Source: Sinonovacula constricta (taxonomy: Eukaryota; Mollusca; Bivalvia; Cardiida; Solecurtidae). Taken from it: a DNA stretch of 64,000 bases. The notes under the pieces are model-generated. The model made no database searches and was not told the origin of the DNA. It was given only the letters and a program-made list of their open reading frames with translations. Position numbers and translations under genes: made by a program. The stretch is from assembly GCA_007844125.1 (NCBI GenBank), contig CM017560.1, positions 6,664,759 to 6,728,758 on the forward strand, read 5' to 3'. Of the stretch, positions 61,091 to 64,000 are shown piece by piece; positions within the stretch are counted from its first letter, which is position 1; every line of letters begins with the position of its first letter.

Positions 61091-63989
61091 GTATTTCTTA
61101 AATTTTCAAAATATACTTACCAACTTCTAAATTATATTCATTTTAGTTTCTTAGCAATATGCTTCTTAATCGTGGTATTCGATAGTTTGGACCACTTAAA
61201 TTATTGATACCTGAAAAAAACTCCGCACAATGCTGTTTATTGCTGCCCTACATCCACGTGAAATGTAACACATCACTTGTTATTAAAATGATTTTCGTAT
61301 TTATCTAGACTGCATAGTTAGCTAATTTTAATCTACTTTTGAGATTACGCTGTACGTCATTATCCTGGTAATCAACAACCGTGCCTATTGAAATATTTAG
61401 AAAGAATGCACATTTTGTCACATTTACATTTACCTTGTTTTCCCTTGGCTACAGGTATATAAAATTAAAATATCTGTGAAAATTTTGATAGGACCTTTTC
61501 TTATTTACTTATTTCACGATTTGTACTGTCTAGCGAACCTATTTACGTTTAAAAGAACTATGCTAGTAAATGATTTATTCTTAAATAACAAATTTTGTCA
61601 AATAAAGAGTAAGTTAATTTTTTTTATTCAAAATATCAGACTCTTAGGACAATTGTCGGCCATCTCGGAGAGGTCGTTACATTATATAGAAGTATAAATA
61701 AAAGTATTTACAGAAACTTCAGATTGCTTTGGCTTGCTCCATCCAACTTGCACGAAAGCAAGTCGGTCTAAAAGACGTTGCGTGAAGTCGGTCTCTGAAA
61801 CTAATTACCCATTGGTTATAATGGAGTACCTGTTCAAATGCAAAGGATTTCAGTGGATCCAGGGAAAAATATTCATTTTAATAACACGCGTAAACTGCTG
61901 ACAATTTATGTTCATTCTGTTGTAGAGAAATGATTTATTTAACTGACAGACATATTTAACTGTAAAGAGAGGGGAATCTCTACTGTTTGGGTTAGGCTTC
62001 TGTGTCATATACTTCTTTTTCGAATTGTTTAGCAACAACTATGTTGTTTCACTGGACTTAATATGGCTTCGAAATTTAACCCATTGGACACAAAAATATA
62101 GGGGCATTCAGATTAACATGAAATTTAAAGAAGAATCTTGATGATGTGCATTTTTCTCATTTTCGCCATTTCTTCAGGTTCAGAAAGGACGGCATCTGGT
62201 AAAATTGAACTGCCATTGGCCCTACAAGGGTTTTTCCAGTTAGAAAATCCAAAGTGCTCCTCCCATTTCCTAAACAGCTGTGGCGACCAGATGAGACACC
62301 AGCTCAAGATATACAGTACAGAAGTATCGACTTGTACCGACTCACTTTATGACATGCTGTTCACAGGTAAGAAACTGACAATTGCATAAAACCAACTTTA
62401 ACAAACCGGACCTGGTAGCGCAATCGGTAGATGGTCGACTTCAGGTACGGGAGAGAGACTACAGGTTCGATCCCGGGCCGCGACATACCAAAGTCGTTAA
62501 AATGGTAGGTGTATAGCTACCTTGCTAATGCTTAAGTAAGTATAAGGGTAGTTCCACGATTGGTTGGCCCGGTGTCAGGATAATGTGACTGTTTGTGGTA
62601 TCATGCCAGGTGTTCACGGCATGCTATACACAGTGAAGGCAGCACTATATCTGCTTCAAGGTTCGTTATAACTTTAACTATTGACTGGCATGTGAATGAG
62701 AACATATAGCAAGGTCCTATGAGTATTGTAACATATAATAACATTGTAAAGACACAGGACAATTCATATTCCCTTCAGATGTTAAATTAACGACAAAACT
62801 GTGACGAACCATTATATAAAATAGAGGAAACTCAACAGTAACCTCAGTGGAACGATCAGTCCGCAAAAGCGTGGATTAGGGTGCTTAAACCGGTTTGATA
62901 GAAAAACCTTCAGGAAGTGCGAGGTTGGAGCGCTCCACAAACCAGGTTTAAGCACCACAGTTGGCCCTTTTGCCGACTGACCGTTCCAAGGCGGTAACTG
63001 ATGGTTTTTGTTTTTTGTCACATTTACACTTACATTGTTTGCCTTTGTCTATAGGTAGATAAAGTTTAAATATCTGTGGAAATTTTGATAGGACCTTTTC
63101 TTATTTACCCATTTACACAGCACTGACACTTCCTGAGTTGCAAGCAGTGAATAGAAATCAGATTTATTTAAAGAAACATTGTCCAAGTGAGGACAAACCC
63201 TTAGAACTAAGTTATGACGTCATTAAAAAGAAAATAGTGCAGTAATTAAACGTACTGTCCACATTGTTTCTGGGTGAGGGGATACATATTATTTATATTA
63301 GAAAACACTAAACTACATAAAAATCTTTGTCGTAAAAGAAATTAAAGAATTGAATCCAAGACAAAATAACCAGGTAAGTCTTGTAATGGTTGTAGCATCA
63401 CTGCTTCACTCTTTGGATTTGTAACCTCTACCAAGCTATTTTATTTAAGACAGTGTTATTACTGTCGATTTAGAATGTTTAATTCCAACAATCATTGAGC
63501 TCTTAATAAATGAGAGACTATACCATGTGTTTTTATTAATAAAAGAAGAGGGACATAATGTTGAAAATATGTTTTACAAATACAATACTAGTGAGACATG
63601 TATAATAAATAAAACATACATGAGAAAAAAAAAAGAAAAAAAAGTTTTGTTTTATTGTAACTGGAACCCCATCTCAAAGCTGACAGCTTTATTCTTTATC
63701 TATTTACATCCTATATATGAATTCTCTTCAAAATAAGCTGCCGTTTTATACTGGCGTACCGTAAAGAATGGAGAACTTTCATGCTTTCGATTTAATATTT
63801 AAATGATAATTTTTTATAAAACTGTAAATAATAAATAGCAAACGTGAAGCGCAGATGGAATTCCTATTACAGTTTTTATTTTACAGACAGTGGTGAACTA
63901 TTGGCATTAGTGTCGGAGACCAGGGAAGATAACACCAGCTCTTTAATCCTTTATAATACAGACATGAAACCGCACGACTCCCGCTATAG
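56956..63989 (+). CDS. candidate secreted or membrane protein gene (partial, continues right)
   Basis: Exon 1 (56956-57206) begins with a signal-peptide-like stretch (TILFLCLILYFSVTTNALSS) and continues TYFTTHLGVVTITANNLIAR, GDVHVFSKHLQNDTHFVF. Phase-compatible exons follow at 58477-58512 and perhaps 58549-58605 (phase 2). Exon 60825-60951 has good borders, but all three frames meet a stop near its left end; the last 100 bases read MRATLVLANETIKTP and DVCTVVTTGWDIHYMVQPG. Exons 62178-62366 (IELPLALQGFFQLENPKC, then NSCGDQMRHQLKIYSTEV) and 63887-63989 (SGELLALVSETREDNTS) join it in phase 1. Several Cys and N-x-S/T sites fit an extracellular protein. No family is recognised. Exon 60825-60951 either holds a frameshift (pseudogene or sequence error), is spliced differently, or is itself the first coding exon (ATG 60849). 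The link between exon 1 and the last three exons is therefore uncertain. Confidence 0.4.
57355..58245 (+). repeat. 36-bp minisatellite with 108-bp higher-order units
   Basis: Twenty-four copies of a 36-bp unit (ttaattctggagattgtaag followed by a variable 16-bp part). Three variants alternate: A (attgattaagttttct), B (atgaatcaagttttcc) and C (attaatcaagttttcc). In the middle of the array they follow the order A-B-C repeatedly, so the real unit of amplification there is 108 bp. The edges consist of A copies. One copy near 57.91 kb has a 3-bp loss. The period is a multiple of three, so a 12-residue repeat frame opens on the minus strand (LINLTISRIKEN), which is an artefact. It lies in the presumed first intron of the gene starting at 56956. 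Confidence 0.95.
58850..59100 (+). repeat. SINE, family A (copy 4)
   Basis: A decayed head (ggtagaggggaagagtagtg; B-box-like agattcaattcca) and the body phrases 'ggtagttctacccagatatt' and 'tgtctggtagttg'. Plus orientation, intronic in the candidate gene. Confidence 0.65.
59375..59605 (+). repeat. tRNA-headed SINE, family C (copy 1)
   Basis: Head: GGACCTGGTAACGCAGTCAA with A box near 59.39 kb and B box GGGTTCGATCCCA near 59.43 kb. The body: 'cataccaaagtcgttaaaaa', 'ggttggcccggcgtcaggat', 'aatgtgactgggtgtggtat' and 'catgccaggtgttcacggca'. About 80% like the copy at 62.41 kb by eye. Confidence 0.85.
59610..60820. other. presumed intron, no recognised element
   Basis: A phrase 'tatcctgacaccg' occurs near 59.68 and 59.72 kb and at 59.34 kb, a small decayed repeat. 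An acceptor-like site at about 59.855 kb (tgtctccag) opens only a ten-codon frame and is not called. Confidence 0.4.
60971..61089 (+). repeat. compound (AAC)n(TAC)n microsatellite
   Basis: About 38 bp of AAC triplets turning into about 80 bp of TAC/ACT triplets. It starts 19 bases after the donor at 60951. Confidence 0.95.
61412..61515 (+). repeat. 'gccgactgaccg' repeat, right third only
   Basis: Matches the right part of the forward arm: 'tttgtcacatttacatttac', 'cccttggctacaggtatata', 'attttgataggaccttttct'. Confidence 0.7.
62405..62645 (+). repeat. tRNA-headed SINE, family C (copy 2)
   Basis: Same order as the copy at 59.38 kb, with head GGACCTGGTAGCGCAATCGG and B box AGGTTCGATCCCG. It starts 39 bases after the donor of the exon ending at 62366. 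Confidence 0.85.
62695..62903 (-). repeat. 'gccgactgaccg' repeat, inverted copy
   Basis: Reads 'ggaaactcaacagtaacctc', 'gtggaacgatcagtccgcaa' and 'ggtgcttaaaccggtttgat' on plus, the reverse of the forward arm, and abuts the forward copy that follows. Confidence 0.75.
62904..63120 (+). repeat. 'gccgactgaccg' repeat, forward copy
   Basis: The forward arm as at 36.65-36.87 kb ('gaaaaaccttcaggaagtgc', 'gcgctccacaaaccaggttt', 'ttgccgactgaccgttccaa', 'ttttgataggaccttttctt'). With the inverted copy on its left it makes a nearly loopless palindrome centred near 62.90 kb. Confidence 0.8.
63125..63886. other. presumed intron, no recognised element
   Basis: AT-rich DNA before the last visible exon. 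Nothing further was recognised. Confidence 0.4.
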
Positions 63990-64000
63990 GTTTGTGTGTA

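Noticed and set aside
1..64000. CRISPR arrays, bacterial operons, phage or plasmid signals
   Set aside because: Spliced genes, SINEs, LINEs and Polintons show animal nuclear DNA; the tandem repeats lack spacers.

Overview
The window is animal nuclear DNA. It is AT-rich, its genes are cut into short exons with GT/AG borders, and its introns are full of transposable elements. The dispersed repeats (the 'gggccataactct' and 'aacaagagggccatgatg' types), the tRNA-headed SINEs and the Polinton and RT remnants point to a bivalve mollusc, probably a heterodont. That assignment rests on repeat style and was not tested by a search.

Layout: (1) 706-1987, plus strand: the last three coding exons of a gene I cannot name, followed by an AT-rich stretch that may be a long 3' UTR (possible poly(A) signals near 7.66-7.68 kb). 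(2) 7.7-10 kb: bivalve-type dispersed and tandem repeats. (3) 13.06-13.61 kb: the 3' end of a truncated LINE. (4) 14.06-26.23 kb, minus strand: a complete 11-exon gene for a WDSUB1 orthologue (seven WD40 repeats, SAM, U-box; 511 residues). This is the one securely identified host gene. Its introns hold SINEs, a small palindromic element and a dead mariner with intact 33-bp inverted repeats. (5) 29.37-33.1 kb, minus strand: a nearly full-length but frameshifted LINE (endonuclease, RT, C-terminal region). (6) 35-37.2 kb: a decayed RT of the 'GIPMGTNCAP' type with direct and inverted copies of one repeat around it. (7) 38.6-39.3 kb: a RecQ-helicase-like exon framed by inverted repeats. (8) 40-41 kb: about 0.9 kb of trinucleotide repeats. 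(9) 44.7-49.3 kb, plus strand: a decayed Polinton/Maverick with two copies of a small Cys/His protein, integrase, capsid-like protein, adenain-like protease and packaging ATPase. (10) 50.64-51.23 kb, minus strand: four phase-compatible exons of an unrecognised Thr/Pro-rich protein ending in a stop. (11) 56.96-63.99 kb, plus strand: a candidate secreted or membrane protein gene that runs off the right edge. One intron carries a 36-bp minisatellite organised in 108-bp higher-order units.

The genes do not form a pathway. WDSUB1 has the layout of a ubiquitin-ligase adaptor (U-box for E2 binding, WD40 and SAM for substrate or partner binding). Most of the rest is mobile DNA in various stages of decay. 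The least routine features are the paired Cys/His proteins in the Polinton, the inverted-repeat-framed helicase exon, the repeat family around the RT remnant, the 108-bp higher-order minisatellite, and the two unassigned spliced genes.
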